Virus record (IMG/VR): IMGVR_UViG_3300021185_001015
Coordinates: 1 to 59,881 of that record
Reading direction: 5' to 3' (one strand)
Length of the DNA: 59,881 nt
DNA from: a virus
Shown: piece after piece, positions 7,179 to 15,541 of the stretch
Position numbering within the stretch: position 1 is the first letter of the stretch
Layout: every line of letters starts with the position of its first letter
Translations under genes and position numbers: made by a program
The notes under the pieces: model-generated
What the model saw: the letters and a program-made list of their open reading frames with translations, nothing else
Database searches by the model: none
Told to the model about the DNA's origin: nothing

Positions 7179-8849
7179 CTAAGCGCCAACTTCTTCAAAA
7201 GCAATACCAGTTCTGGTAGCAACGAAGTTGAGTTGAATGAAGTTGATTGACTTCGCTGGCTGAATGAAAATATCAGCTACAAATTGATTCGAATCAACTA
7301 CCTGTGAAGTGTTATTTGTTTCGTCACACACAACACGGAAGTCGTAAATACCTCTGCGACCTTGAACATCACGCAAGAATGGTTCAACCAAGTTCTTGAA
7401 TTGTGCCCTAGTAAACGCATCGTTGAATTCAAACAACTGGAACTTAGCTGCTGTAGCGATTGATTTTTCAAGTGTAATAAACAGTCTACGAACATTGATT
7501 CGATCAAATGCACTTGGCTTTTCAAGCAAAGTTTTGTCGCCGAACAATACAATACCTGAACCAGGGAAGCCAACAACAGGGTTCACGCCTGATTTGTAAA
7601 GCGCATTACGGTCAGTCTTGTTTGGAGAGTAAGCTAGTTTGACTGCATTCTTGATTGCACCACGATTGTATCCTGCAGGTGAGAACCAAGGATCTGCTAT
7701 GTCATCTGTAGAAGCACACAGGCCTGCAATGTCGCCATTACAAGGAACCCATACATACTGATCGTAGTAACGATTGTACATGTACTTCCAACCAGAATCA
7801 AATACTGCAAAAGAACTTCTAGTATAAGAGCCGACTTCAGCAACAATCGCAGTTGCTTCAGAACCTACGTTATCAAGAACAGATGTTGCTGCTGGTGAAA
7901 CAAATACCATACAGTCTTTACGAATTTCTGCAACATTATCGATGACGTAATCACCAACAGTAGCAGAAGCTGCGCCGACAAAGATTAAGTTGACATCTAC
8001 AAGCTCGTCATTTGCAAACAATGCAAAAGCTGTTTGAAGATCAGCGTCATCAGTAGTGCCGTTAGCACCTAGTGTTAATGTAACAGTTGATTCGCCAGCA
8101 GTTGCGTCACTAGTATATGCAACACTGTTAGACAATGTGCCCCAGTTATTTGCTATATCTGCAGGATGACCTGTCCACCAAACATACTGCGATCTTTGAT
8201 TGATTACAGTTTTGTAGTAGTTTGAACGACCAACTGAATCTGTAGCATCAGATGCTTTTGAGACGCCTGCAAATTTCTCAAGAATAGTACCAGCAGTTCC
8301 TGTGAAGTAACCACCCGCATCAATTACGATAATATGCATTTCATCGTTAGAGCCACCGGCAGCAGTTACATATGTTGAAGCGCTTGGAGCGTAATCAAAC
8401 TGATCCTTGTACGCCCAAGTAGCAAAATCCGCAGAATCTGCAAAAGATACTTGTAATGAATTACCAATTGAGCCAGGATATTTTGCTGCCCACATACCGT
8501 TAGCAAAAGATGCTGTGCTATTGTACTTATCTTCGTTTTCGATTAGTACGCCAGCAGTTGATCCTGCATTTAGTGCTGCACTTTTATCAATAGCACGAAC
8601 TATTTTAAGTGTGCTAGTGTAAGCTAGAAATGAAGCAGCAGTAAACCATTCTCTGTAAGTAGTACCAGTGATTGGTGGAAGACCAAATCTAGATACTAAC
8701 TCATTCTCTGAGCTAATAGTCACTACTTCATTTGCTGGACCCCAAATAAAGTCTCCGGCAGTGCCGCCTATTGAGGCACCAACTGCTGGGACTACTGATG
8801 TGAGGTCTCTTTCTGTTACCTGGACTCCAGGTGATAGCTGAAAAGCCAT
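7179..8849 (-). CDS. 18: Tail sheath protein gp18
   Basis: This 556-residue protein is the contractile sheath subunit. It begins MAFQLSPGVQVTERDLTSVVP and continues with GTAGDFIWGPANEVVTI, the standard T4-like gp18 start. Late segments NVRRLFITLEKSIATAAKFQLFEFND are split here as INVRRLFITLEKSIATAAK and FEFNDAFTRAQF, the C-terminal core that interlocks neighbouring subunits. It is shorter than T4 gp18 (659) through a reduced protruding domain. It has a GAGGAG ribosome site and a promoter-terminator overlap upstream. Confidence 0.97.
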   Translation of the reverse strand: MAFQLSPGVQVTERDLTSVVPAVGASIGGTAGDFIWGPANEVVTISSENELVSRFGLPPITGTTYREWFTAASFLAYTSTLKIVRAIDKSAALNAGSTAGVLIENEDKYNSTASFANGMWAAKYPGSIGNSLQVSFADSADFATWAYKDQFDYAPSASTYVTAAGGSNDEMHIIVIDAGGYFTGTAGTILEKFAGVSKASDATDSVGRSNYYKTVINQRSQYVWWTGHPADIANNWGTLSNSVAYTSDATAGESTVTLTLGANGTTDDADLQTAFALFANDELVDVNLIFVGAASATVGDYVIDNVAEIRKDCMVFVSPAATSVLDNVGSEATAIVAEVGSYTRSSFAVFDSGWKYMYNRYYDQYVWVPCNGDIAGLCASTDDIADPWFSPAGYNRGAIKNAVKLAYSPNKTDRNALYKSGVNPVVGFPGSGIVLFGDKTLLEKPSAFDRINVRRLFITLEKSIATAAKFQLFEFNDAFTRAQFKNLVEPFLRDVQGRRGIYDFRVVCDETNNTSQVVDSNQFVADIFIQPAKSINFIQLNFVATRTGIAFEEVGA

Positions 8850-8865
8850 ATTATTTCTCCTCGTT

Positions 8866-8908
8866 AAAAAAAATCAGACAACATTTTTATTGTTTGTTTC
8901 GTCTGATT
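8866..8908 (-). terminator. Terminator between gp17 and gp18 overlapping the gp18 promoter
   Basis: On the minus strand an eight-base stem (AATCAGAC, 8908-8901, pairing with GTCTGATT, 8879-8872) encloses a 21-base loop and is followed by eight T (8873-8866). This fits an intrinsic terminator for transcripts coming from gp17. The 5' arm begins at the last base of the gp18 late promoter, so RNAs that start there should lack most of that arm. Confidence 0.7.
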
Positions 8909-8915
8909 ATTTATA
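8908..8915 (-). promoter_or_regulatory. T4-type late promoter for gp18
   Basis: TATAAATA on the minus strand lies in the gp17-gp18 gap, 58 bases before the gp18 start. It abuts the terminator stem, and the expected start point (about six bases downstream) falls inside the 5' arm. Confidence 0.8.
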
Positions 8916-8919
8916 ACTT

Positions 8920-10575
8920 TTAATATTTGAACTTAGACTCTTTGAGCCGTTTGTCGTACTCATCGTCTGTTAGCCAGTAATCTCCGCCTGCTACCCATGC
9001 TGCCGGCGCATCATCGCTCTTTCTCATTACAAATGGAGTGAGATTCTGTGTAATACTTTGCATTTCTTGCTTGTACAAACCTTCTCTAGTATTGACATCT
9101 ACTAACTCTTTGAAGAAAGGCATAGTAGATAGCCAGCCAAACAATACCATACACATAACACAGTCATCATTGTAGCCTTCGTCTGCTTGATAAGTATTGC
9201 CTTTCTCAACAAATGTAGATATCTCACTGATAATGTCTGCATCAAATACTAAAAGTTTGTGTTCTTCCATAAGAGACTTGAAGTTGAAACAACCTTGTCT
9301 CTTTACTTGTTTAGATGTATTCACGCCGAGTCTTGTAGACTTACCAAATCCAGGCGATACATACTGTCTTGCTTTTTCTGTCACCGTACTAAAGATATTG
9401 TCGTATTCTATTTCTTCGTGTAATATCTCTACTACTTGCCCGCCAATGTCGTTTGTTTCAACGAGTACAAAGGCTTTATTATAATCTTCACCTACTTTAG
9501 CTATAACATTAGGATATAGCATAGGTGCAATTTTATTGTTTCGATACTTTGCCACAACTCTGTACGGCATTTCTGTAATATCGAAAACAACAAATGCTGA
9601 ATAGTCACCGCCAATACCTCTAGCTGTGTCTACTGTAATACAATAATAATGTTCTTCTTGTGGATCTTCATATATATCAACAGCGTTGCCTTCAGGATTG
9701 TCATAAAGAACATCCTTAGAACTTAGTGTTGCAATAGTTCTAGCATTGATAAGTGTGTTTGATGATCCCAAGAAGTCACACAATACTTCCTGTGTAAACT
9801 TCAGTTCGCCGAGAAGTTTGAGTTGCTGCTCTGCCCATGCTTCATCTCTGCCTGGGATCTCAGTATAAGGAATAAAGTGACTGACGAATCCATTTGTACC
9901 TTTTTCTGCTTCATTCCAGAACTTCCAGAAATGATTGTATCCTAGAGGTGTAGATGTGAGTAGAATCTTTGTAGTTTCACCCGCAGAAATTGTAGGGTAT
10001 ACAGAAGCAAAGAATTCATCAGCAACATTATTTGGAATGATTGCCGCTTCGTCAATGTACAGCCAGTTTACAGACTTACCACGAATACCAGATGTTGTTG
10101 TTGCTGCTGTGAATACTCTACAGTTATTCTCTAACTCAACGTCACCTTTGTTCCAAGTCTTTACTCCTTGCTGCATCCATATAGGAAGATTCTCATACAT
10201 CGTTTGATAACGAGCAAGTACTTCTCTTGCAGATGCAGTTTTGTTCGCCATGATAGCAACTGTTTTGTCTGCGTTGAATATTGTGTAGTGAAGAATACAT
10301 GCTGCGGCAGTAACAGTCTTTCCTTGCTGTCTGCCTTCCATAAGAATAACTTTGCGTTCGTTCACAATGATGTCAACTTTTTTCTTTTGACATTCATATA
10401 ATTTGAATGGCTGAAGTCCTCTGTCTAGTGTAATAATCTTACAAAAGTTTTCGATGAAGTAAATTGGATCATCTTTACATTTAAGATAATCTCTGATTTG
10501 TTCTTCGGTGAAGTCATGTTTATACCCAATCGATTTTAGATTAGGATTCCCATGATAGGAAGTTTCTTCTGACAT
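8920..10575 (-). CDS. 17: Terminase large subunit gp17
   Basis: This 551-residue packaging motor has an N-terminal ATPase and a C-terminal RNase H-like nuclease. Walker A is GRQQGKT (residues 81-87), Walker B is LYIDEAA (172-178) with the catalytic Glu176, and the coupling motif is TSTP (207-210). The nuclease begins at ITVDTARGIGGDYSAF with catalytic Asp316. All expected motifs are intact and length is near T4 gp17 (610). It starts four bases after gp16 and drives DNA into the gp20 portal. Confidence 0.98.
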   Translation of the reverse strand: MSEETSYHGNPNLKSIGYKHDFTEEQIRDYLKCKDDPIYFIENFCKIITLDRGLQPFKLYECQKKKVDIIVNERKVILMEGRQQGKTVTAAACILHYTIFNADKTVAIMANKTASAREVLARYQTMYENLPIWMQQGVKTWNKGDVELENNCRVFTAATTTSGIRGKSVNWLYIDEAAIIPNNVADEFFASVYPTISAGETTKILLTSTPLGYNHFWKFWNEAEKGTNGFVSHFIPYTEIPGRDEAWAEQQLKLLGELKFTQEVLCDFLGSSNTLINARTIATLSSKDVLYDNPEGNAVDIYEDPQEEHYYCITVDTARGIGGDYSAFVVFDITEMPYRVVAKYRNNKIAPMLYPNVIAKVGEDYNKAFVLVETNDIGGQVVEILHEEIEYDNIFSTVTEKARQYVSPGFGKSTRLGVNTSKQVKRQGCFNFKSLMEEHKLLVFDADIISEISTFVEKGNTYQADEGYNDDCVMCMVLFGWLSTMPFFKELVDVNTREGLYKQEMQSITQNLTPFVMRKSDDAPAAWVAGGDYWLTDDEYDKRLKESKFKY

Positions 10576-10578
10576 GGT

Positions 10579-11037
10579 TTAATCGTGCTCGATAACCTGT
10601 TCAGCATTCAGGGCTCTTAGTAAGTCCTTTGTGCTTCCCACAAACATATTATTGTTAGTAACATTTGCCTGTTTAGGTTTATCATCTTCCCCCTTCACTT
10701 TTTTTGCTTTCTCTTGTACATCAAGCATATCTTTCGCATTATCTTGTAGAGTTTTGATAAGTTGACCTGCAACTTCATATGCTCTAGGTTGGTCACTGTT
10801 TCTAGCTATATGAAGCATGCCTTTGATAGCTTCTTCGCTGTACTCAGCAGTGCGCTTCAAAATATCTCTCGCCTCTTGAAAGTCATCTTCTAAATCTTTT
10901 TCTGCATCGGCAAGTGGCACAGGAAGATTATTCTCTTCTCGTGTTTGTTTTAGATTACTTTCAAGTGCTTTTGTTTTATCTTTTGTGTTAAATGTATTAT
11001 CTAAACTATCAAAAGGATTATTCAATTGTATCACCAA
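10579..11037 (-). CDS. 16: Terminase small subunit gp16
   Basis: About 152 residues, mostly helical, directly upstream of gp17, matching T4 gp16 in place and size (164). The central helices DFQEARDILKRTAEYSEEA and QPRAYEVAGQLIKTLQDN are typical of the ring-forming, DNA-recognising small subunit. There is no ATG near the start. Candidates are TTG 11037, GTG 11034 and TTG 11025 (giving NNPFDSLD, with GGTG six bases before it), so the true N-terminus is uncertain by four codons. The gene overlaps the end of gp15. Confidence 0.9.
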   Translation of the reverse strand: MVIQLNNPFDSLDNTFNTKDKTKALESNLKQTREENNLPVPLADAEKDLEDDFQEARDILKRTAEYSEEAIKGMLHIARNSDQPRAYEVAGQLIKTLQDNAKDMLDVQEKAKKVKGEDDKPKQANVTNNNMFVGSTKDLLRALNAEQVIEHD

Positions 11038-11815
11038 AACTTTCTAATATAGTAGTTATATATTCAAATTCATCCGCAGGCGTTAATGTGGTATCAATTA
11101 CCCCATCATTACCAACCGTCGATGTGCTTTTCACTCTTACGTTTAAAAAGTCATCTTTTTCGTAAAGTTTGGCAATAGATTCCTTAATAATTCCTACGTT
11201 ATTTATGTCCCCATAGAAATTTAAGCGCATAGTAAAATTAAGAGTCCATATAATACTTTGTCTCTCGGCAAACTCGCCTTCGTAATCATCATCATAATCT
11301 ATACTGTCAAGGGTAATTTTAATATCACGCTTGATACCCATTGCAGGAAGTTCATTGACTGTGATATTAAAATCTGGATTAAAGTAAGGCAAAATCTGCT
11401 CAACTATTTGTAGTCCGTCTTCTTGATTCTTGGCAAATATATAAAGCGAGAGCGTCATATTATAAGGAGTAGAAACAAATGTACTTCTTACTGTATTGGC
11501 GTCATCGCCTGCGCCAACAGCCTTATTTCTTTGTATTGGTGAAATTTTTCTAGTCGAGTCATATGTCAGTTGTTGTATCTCAAATCCCATACGAGGCAAA
11601 ACAATAGCAACTTCGCCACGAGACTCTGCATCAGGTATCAATGCAATACGAGACAAGAACTTTTGCTTAGTTGAATATGCAAGAGGTACACGCATTACCT
11701 GAGCTATTTCATTTGCAGAGGTTTTTCTTGATACTCGAAGATTGTTGAATATCATACCAAAAGCTACAATAGCTTTTTTGACATGTTCGTGATAAAATTG
11801 AGTATCTTTAAACAT
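11018..11815 (-). CDS. 15: Tail sheath terminator / connector gp15
   Basis: This 265-residue protein caps the tail at the head-proximal end and joins it to the neck. The start MFKDTQFYHEHVKKAIVAFG followed by VPLAYSTKQKFLSRI and EVAIVLPRMGFEI is diagnostic. Length equals T4 gp15 (272) within a few residues. Its ATG overlaps the gp14 stop (TAATG), showing translational coupling along 13-14-15-16-17. Confidence 0.96.
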   Translation of the reverse strand: MFKDTQFYHEHVKKAIVAFGMIFNNLRVSRKTSANEIAQVMRVPLAYSTKQKFLSRIALIPDAESRGEVAIVLPRMGFEIQQLTYDSTRKISPIQRNKAVGAGDDANTVRSTFVSTPYNMTLSLYIFAKNQEDGLQIVEQILPYFNPDFNITVNELPAMGIKRDIKITLDSIDYDDDYEGEFAERQSIIWTLNFTMRLNFYGDINNVGIIKESIAKLYEKDDFLNVRVKSTSTVGNDGVIDTTLTPADEFEYITTILESFGDTIE

Positions 11816-12558
11816 TACAATTCACCAAAAGGATTGACTTCAGAAAAATCTAAAATATCAGACGCTTCATTTTCAAGTATAAAATTTGTATTGTCTGTGG
11901 TTGCTGTTGATTTAGTTAATGCATAGTCTTCAAGAATTACTGAAGACCCATCTTCCTGTAAGAATAAAGTGTTATCTTCCAGTAAGAACTGATATAAAAA
12001 CATATCAATACTTTGTTCGGCGTATATGTTGTCAATTTCTTCAATTCCAGTAATAAATGTTTCCGATGAATATTCGAAAAGTTCACACTGCATTTTAAAT
12101 ACGTTAATCTTACTTAACTGATAAAAAGGATTCTGAAATTCTACTATTTTTATTTCAAACAATGATCCAGTTAAAGGAAAAAATAGTAAATCTCCTTCTG
12201 CAGGCCTTGCATTCAATTGAAAGACTCCGCCGGTGGTAGCTGTCATTTGTTCCCATCTTCTTTTAGACAATACAAATGTTGCTTGGTCTCGAATCTCTAT
12301 GCCAAACTTGGTGAATAACTCTCCTTGTCCTTCAAACCCATCAATATTATCAAAGTACATTTCTAGAGGATATGCTTGAGTAAATTGAGAAAGCGAAGAC
12401 TCGTCAAAGATATCATCTGTATTGACAAGAGTCCTGGGAAGATAATAGATATCGTGGCCGTATATCTTTAAACTTTCAATGACAAGGTCTTCTATGAGAC
12501 GTTGTTCACTGGTTGTTCCCGCTGTCAATCCACTTTGAAAATAAAAGTTTGTAGACAT
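11815..12558 (-). CDS. 14: Neck protein gp14
   Basis: This 247-residue protein forms part of the neck hexamer between portal and tail. The N-terminal half (IYGHDIYYLPRTLVN, then YPLEMYFDNIDGFEGQGEL and FGIEIRDQATFVLSKRRW) is highly conserved among T4 relatives. Length matches T4 gp14 (256). A Glu/Asp-rich C-terminal tail (about residues 190-247) is more variable. Confidence 0.96.
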   Translation of the reverse strand: MSTNFYFQSGLTAGTTSEQRLIEDLVIESLKIYGHDIYYLPRTLVNTDDIFDESSLSQFTQAYPLEMYFDNIDGFEGQGELFTKFGIEIRDQATFVLSKRRWEQMTATTGGVFQLNARPAEGDLLFFPLTGSLFEIKIVEFQNPFYQLSKINVFKMQCELFEYSSETFITGIEEIDNIYAEQSIDMFLYQFLLEDNTLFLQEDGSSVILEDYALTKSTATTDNTNFILENEASDILDFSEVNPFGEL

Positions 12559-12562
12559 GAGT

Positions 12563-13528
12563 CTATCCTACATAGAACGAAGGAGGAAGTTCGTAGCGAG
12601 ATTGCATCTCATCTTCTATAGCATTAATCTCAGTGATGGCTTCTTCAAATATCTTATCACCGTTAAGAGTGACGCCACCTGGCATTTGAATTCCACCAAA
12701 CTTCTTCATGTTCTCACCCCATTGCCTTTTGATAAGTGCAGTAGCGTATTTCTTCAACCACATATCGTCATACACTTCTGTGTATTGTTCTGGGTCAAGA
12801 ATTGCGTATGCTTCAGCTATCACATAGTCACCTGGATTGAATGTTTTATCCCAGTCTGTGTCAATGTATAGTCTGTCAGTTTTTCTGTTCCAACGAATTT
12901 GTCTATCGCTGATTAGAAGCTCTTCGAGTGTTTGTAGATGAGACTGCACCATGCTGTAATAAATCATGTCAGCGCCCATCAGATTGTACAGATCGTTTTG
13001 TCTAAACTGATACTGTAAATCGAATAGATTGCCGTCTCTGGTGTTTGAAGTAGCAGCTCCACCAAAGTTAAACAGTCTAACAATACCTGTAATGCCGTTG
13101 CTGATAGGAATATACTTGTTATCCATATCACCTGCAACATAAGGAATTGCATCTAGTATTGCTGTAGTGCCTGATATAGAACCAGTAATGGTTTCTCCTG
13201 CGACAAATACTCCAGCAGTATCTTCAGTGGTTAGAGTTGTACCTGTTCCATACTTTACTACCGAACTGGCACCAGAAGTGGATCCAACAACTCTGTCGTT
13301 ATTTAAAAAGTTGCCGCCAACAGAAGTAGTCAGATTGATAGTAGAACCTGTGATCTTATGTTGAACATAAGTGCGTTCGGTACCATCAAAGTGATACTCT
13401 TGCCAAAGCTGAATAGCATCATCGATACGGTCGTTGACCTGATCTTCATCAACATTTATTTCGATGACAGGAAAGCCAAGCCTACGCAAACAGTAGTCTA
13501 TTAACTCTTGTCTAGTTGATAATGCCAT
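12563..13528 (-). CDS. 13: Neck protein gp13
   Basis: This 321-residue neck protein is first in the 13-to-17 run. The start STRQELIDYCLRRLGFPVIE and the later VQSHLQTLEELL and ILDPEQYTEVYDDMWLKKYA are typical gp13 segments. Residues about 58-130 hold a Gly/Thr-rich insert (GETITGSISGTTA and related lines) that looks like a small beta domain of a kind common in marine phage virion proteins. It is not much longer than T4 gp13 (309). It has a late promoter and GAAGGA ribosome site. Confidence 0.95.
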   Translation of the reverse strand: MALSTRQELIDYCLRRLGFPVIEINVDEDQVNDRIDDAIQLWQEYHFDGTERTYVQHKITGSTINLTTSVGGNFLNNDRVVGSTSGASSVVKYGTGTTLTTEDTAGVFVAGETITGSISGTTAILDAIPYVAGDMDNKYIPISNGITGIVRLFNFGGAATSNTRDGNLFDLQYQFRQNDLYNLMGADMIYYSMVQSHLQTLEELLISDRQIRWNRKTDRLYIDTDWDKTFNPGDYVIAEAYAILDPEQYTEVYDDMWLKKYATALIKRQWGENMKKFGGIQMPGGVTLNGDKIFEEAITEINAIEDEMQSRYELPPSFYVG

Positions 13529-13553
13529 CGTTGTTATTCCTTCGTGTTTATTT

Positions 13554-13561
13554 TATTTATA
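13554..13561 (-). promoter_or_regulatory. T4-type late promoter for the gp13-gp17 operon
   Basis: TATAAATA on the minus strand, 25 bases before gp13, separates the neck/packaging operon from the fibre genes upstream. Confidence 0.8.
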
Positions 13562-13582
13562 ACAAAAAAATACTGTGACTGA

Positions 13583-14911
13583 TTAACCTATCACCACAAC
13601 AGTGGTAATTTTAGCAGTCCACTTAAAAGATTTGCCGGATGAACCGGTGACATAAAATCTTAAAGTGTCACTTATATCATGGATTCTTGCATCTACGGTA
13701 GTATTAGCATCGTCGGCACTCACTAATATTTCATATAAATTGCCGATGTCACTAGTAATGCCACTATAATTGTCTGCTGATCCTTTAAGGTGCCATCCTC
13801 CGCCCTCGCTACCGCCGCCGTCTGTTCTTCTGGCCACAACATCTATGTTATAAAACATCGTAGAGTTTTCTGCTACGGGTATTCTGGAACTGCCTTCTAC
13901 TAGTATTTCTGTTTCAATACCATTCGTTGTCGAACCATATAATATATACTCATTTGAATAATTAGTTGCTCTTCCACTAGTAGGTAAATCTGTTAAATCA
14001 TTATACGAACCGGACAATGCTACAGCAGAAAGACCACCCAAATTATCTGCATCATTTTCAGGTAACCCATTTGCATCGCCACCATCAAGCGTGCCACCAG
14101 TAACTACTACATTTAATCCACTACCTGAACCCAGAAGACTATTCGAATCACTCAACTCGCTCACATCAGATGGAATAGTGGGGGTAGCTACCAAATCTGT
14201 GTATGCGCCTGATAGTGCTACCGGAGACAGTCCACCTAGATTCGCCACTTCATTTTCAGGTAAACCATTTGCATCGCCACCATCAAGCGTGCCACCAGTA
14301 ACTGCATATTTTACGCCAAGAGATCCATTAGCATCAGTCAAATCACTGACATCAGATGGAATAGTAGGGGTAGCTACCAAATCTGTGTATGCACCAGTAA
14401 CTGCGACAGGAGACAATGAAGGAACATCTGTTAAATCCGTATAACTAAGACCAACTCCTCCACCACTTGATGTAAATGTAAACCCGCCTGCTCCATCTGT
14501 AGTTAATACTTGACCATTAGAACCATCTGAAATGCCAAGTTCGGTAATAGTAGACGGTATAGTAGGAGTACCAGTGATATCGGAGTATGCACCAGTAGTT
14601 GCGACTGTAGAGAGAGATGCGCTAGTTTGTTTAGAATTTAACTGCGCTTGGATGTTAGATGTTACGTCTGAAAGATAATTCAACTGTGTAGTTGAAATAA
14701 CTGCTCCATCCATAATGTTGAGTTCAGATGGAGTAGCTTGAATACCAGTATTTGCAAGGTTAGCTAAGGCTAATTCGTGGCCACCAACAGTTACTCCATC
14801 ATGAATTCTTAGAGTATCTTTGGTAATATCTACACTGATTTCACCCAATGCGCCAGTGAACACGCTATGCTGTGACGAGGTGCCCCGGCGAAGTTTGACC
14901 ACTGCCGCCAT
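13583..14911 (-). CDS. Fibre-like protein with RRGT-type anchor domain
   Basis: This 442-residue protein starts VVKLRRGTSSQHSVFTGALG then EISVDITKDTLRIHDGV, the short N-terminal module found in many phage fibres and likely a virion anchor. It continues with an NIQAQLNSK helical segment and Gly/Thr-rich repeats, two of which are near-identical (GGTLDGGDANGLPENEVANL and its NDADNL copy). The last 130 residues look like a compact beta-rich tip. Function as a tail or whisker fibre is inferred from composition and neighbours. Confidence 0.7.
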   Translation of the reverse strand: MAAVVKLRRGTSSQHSVFTGALGEISVDITKDTLRIHDGVTVGGHELALANLANTGIQATPSELNIMDGAVISTTQLNYLSDVTSNIQAQLNSKQTSASLSTVATTGAYSDITGTPTIPSTITELGISDGSNGQVLTTDGAGGFTFTSSGGGVGLSYTDLTDVPSLSPVAVTGAYTDLVATPTIPSDVSDLTDANGSLGVKYAVTGGTLDGGDANGLPENEVANLGGLSPVALSGAYTDLVATPTIPSDVSELSDSNSLLGSGSGLNVVVTGGTLDGGDANGLPENDADNLGGLSAVALSGSYNDLTDLPTSGRATNYSNEYILYGSTTNGIETEILVEGSSRIPVAENSTMFYNIDVVARRTDGGGSEGGGWHLKGSADNYSGITSDIGNLYEILVSADDANTTVDARIHDISDTLRFYVTGSSGKSFKWTAKITTVVVIG

Positions 14912-14981
14912 TTCTTTTTCCTTTAGCTAACTTTAATAATATATATTATATATAACAAAATAAACTATGTACACGGACTAA

Positions 14982-15010
14982 GGTACCACCAGCTGTTAGC
15001 TGATGATACC
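14982..15010 (-). other. Strong intergenic hairpin
   Basis: A 13-pair stem (two or more G-T wobbles) with a three-base loop (TTA on the plus strand) occupies the gap between the tail-assembly chaperone-like gene and the downstream fibre. There is no T run next to it, so it may be an RNA processing or stabilising element rather than a terminator. Confidence 0.6.
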
Positions 15011-15033
15011 AGTTATGTCTCGTGTCTTATTCA

Positions 15034-15531
15034 TTATACTGCCGCAGGCCAATCAGAGTCTTGTAAGTAGGGAAAGTTTGCGTGAGTAGTTATGTCACGC
15101 AACGCCTGTCTGTAAGTAGCCATCTCCATAGTCATAGTAACGTCATACATTCCTGTCCAATCAGTTACAGCAAGTTTAGCATCTCTATCAGCTCTGACAG
15201 ACTCCGCAGCCTTAGCATCCATATCAGCCTGATAAGCCGCCTCATGCTCAGCCTTGGTTGTGGTTACGCCGTCATCGTCTGTAGTATCTTGAAACATATC
15301 CACTACTGACCACGCAGTGACCCAGTTGCCGTTAGCGTCCTGTGTAGCACCGTTACGGATGGCCTGTGTGTAGCCTGTCACTTCTGGCTTAGGAGCTTCC
15401 AGTACAGGGTCTATGCCAAGAGCGGAACAGACGTTAGCGTCCCACACTCGTGGCAGTGATGTGTTGCTGTGCATTTTTCTGACTTCGCCTTGATTTTTGA
15501 CTTCGCCAGTTGATTTAATACGATATTCCAT
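15034..15531 (-). CDS. Phage tail assembly chaperone-like protein
   Basis: This 165-residue protein carries a C-terminal block (ADRDAKLAVTDWTGMYDV, then YRQALRDITTHANFPYLQ and DWP) typical of the phage tail assembly chaperone family that follows fibre genes and helps them fold or attach. The N-terminal half is a variable partner-binding region. It starts just after the stop of the 662-residue fibre, consistent with chaperoning that protein. It is followed by a strong hairpin. Confidence 0.75.
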   Translation of the reverse strand: MEYRIKSTGEVKNQGEVRKMHSNTSLPRVWDANVCSALGIDPVLEAPKPEVTGYTQAIRNGATQDANGNWVTAWSVVDMFQDTTDDDGVTTTKAEHEAAYQADMDAKAAESVRADRDAKLAVTDWTGMYDVTMTMEMATYRQALRDITTHANFPYLQDSDWPAAV

Positions 15532-15541
15532 TGTCTTGTCC

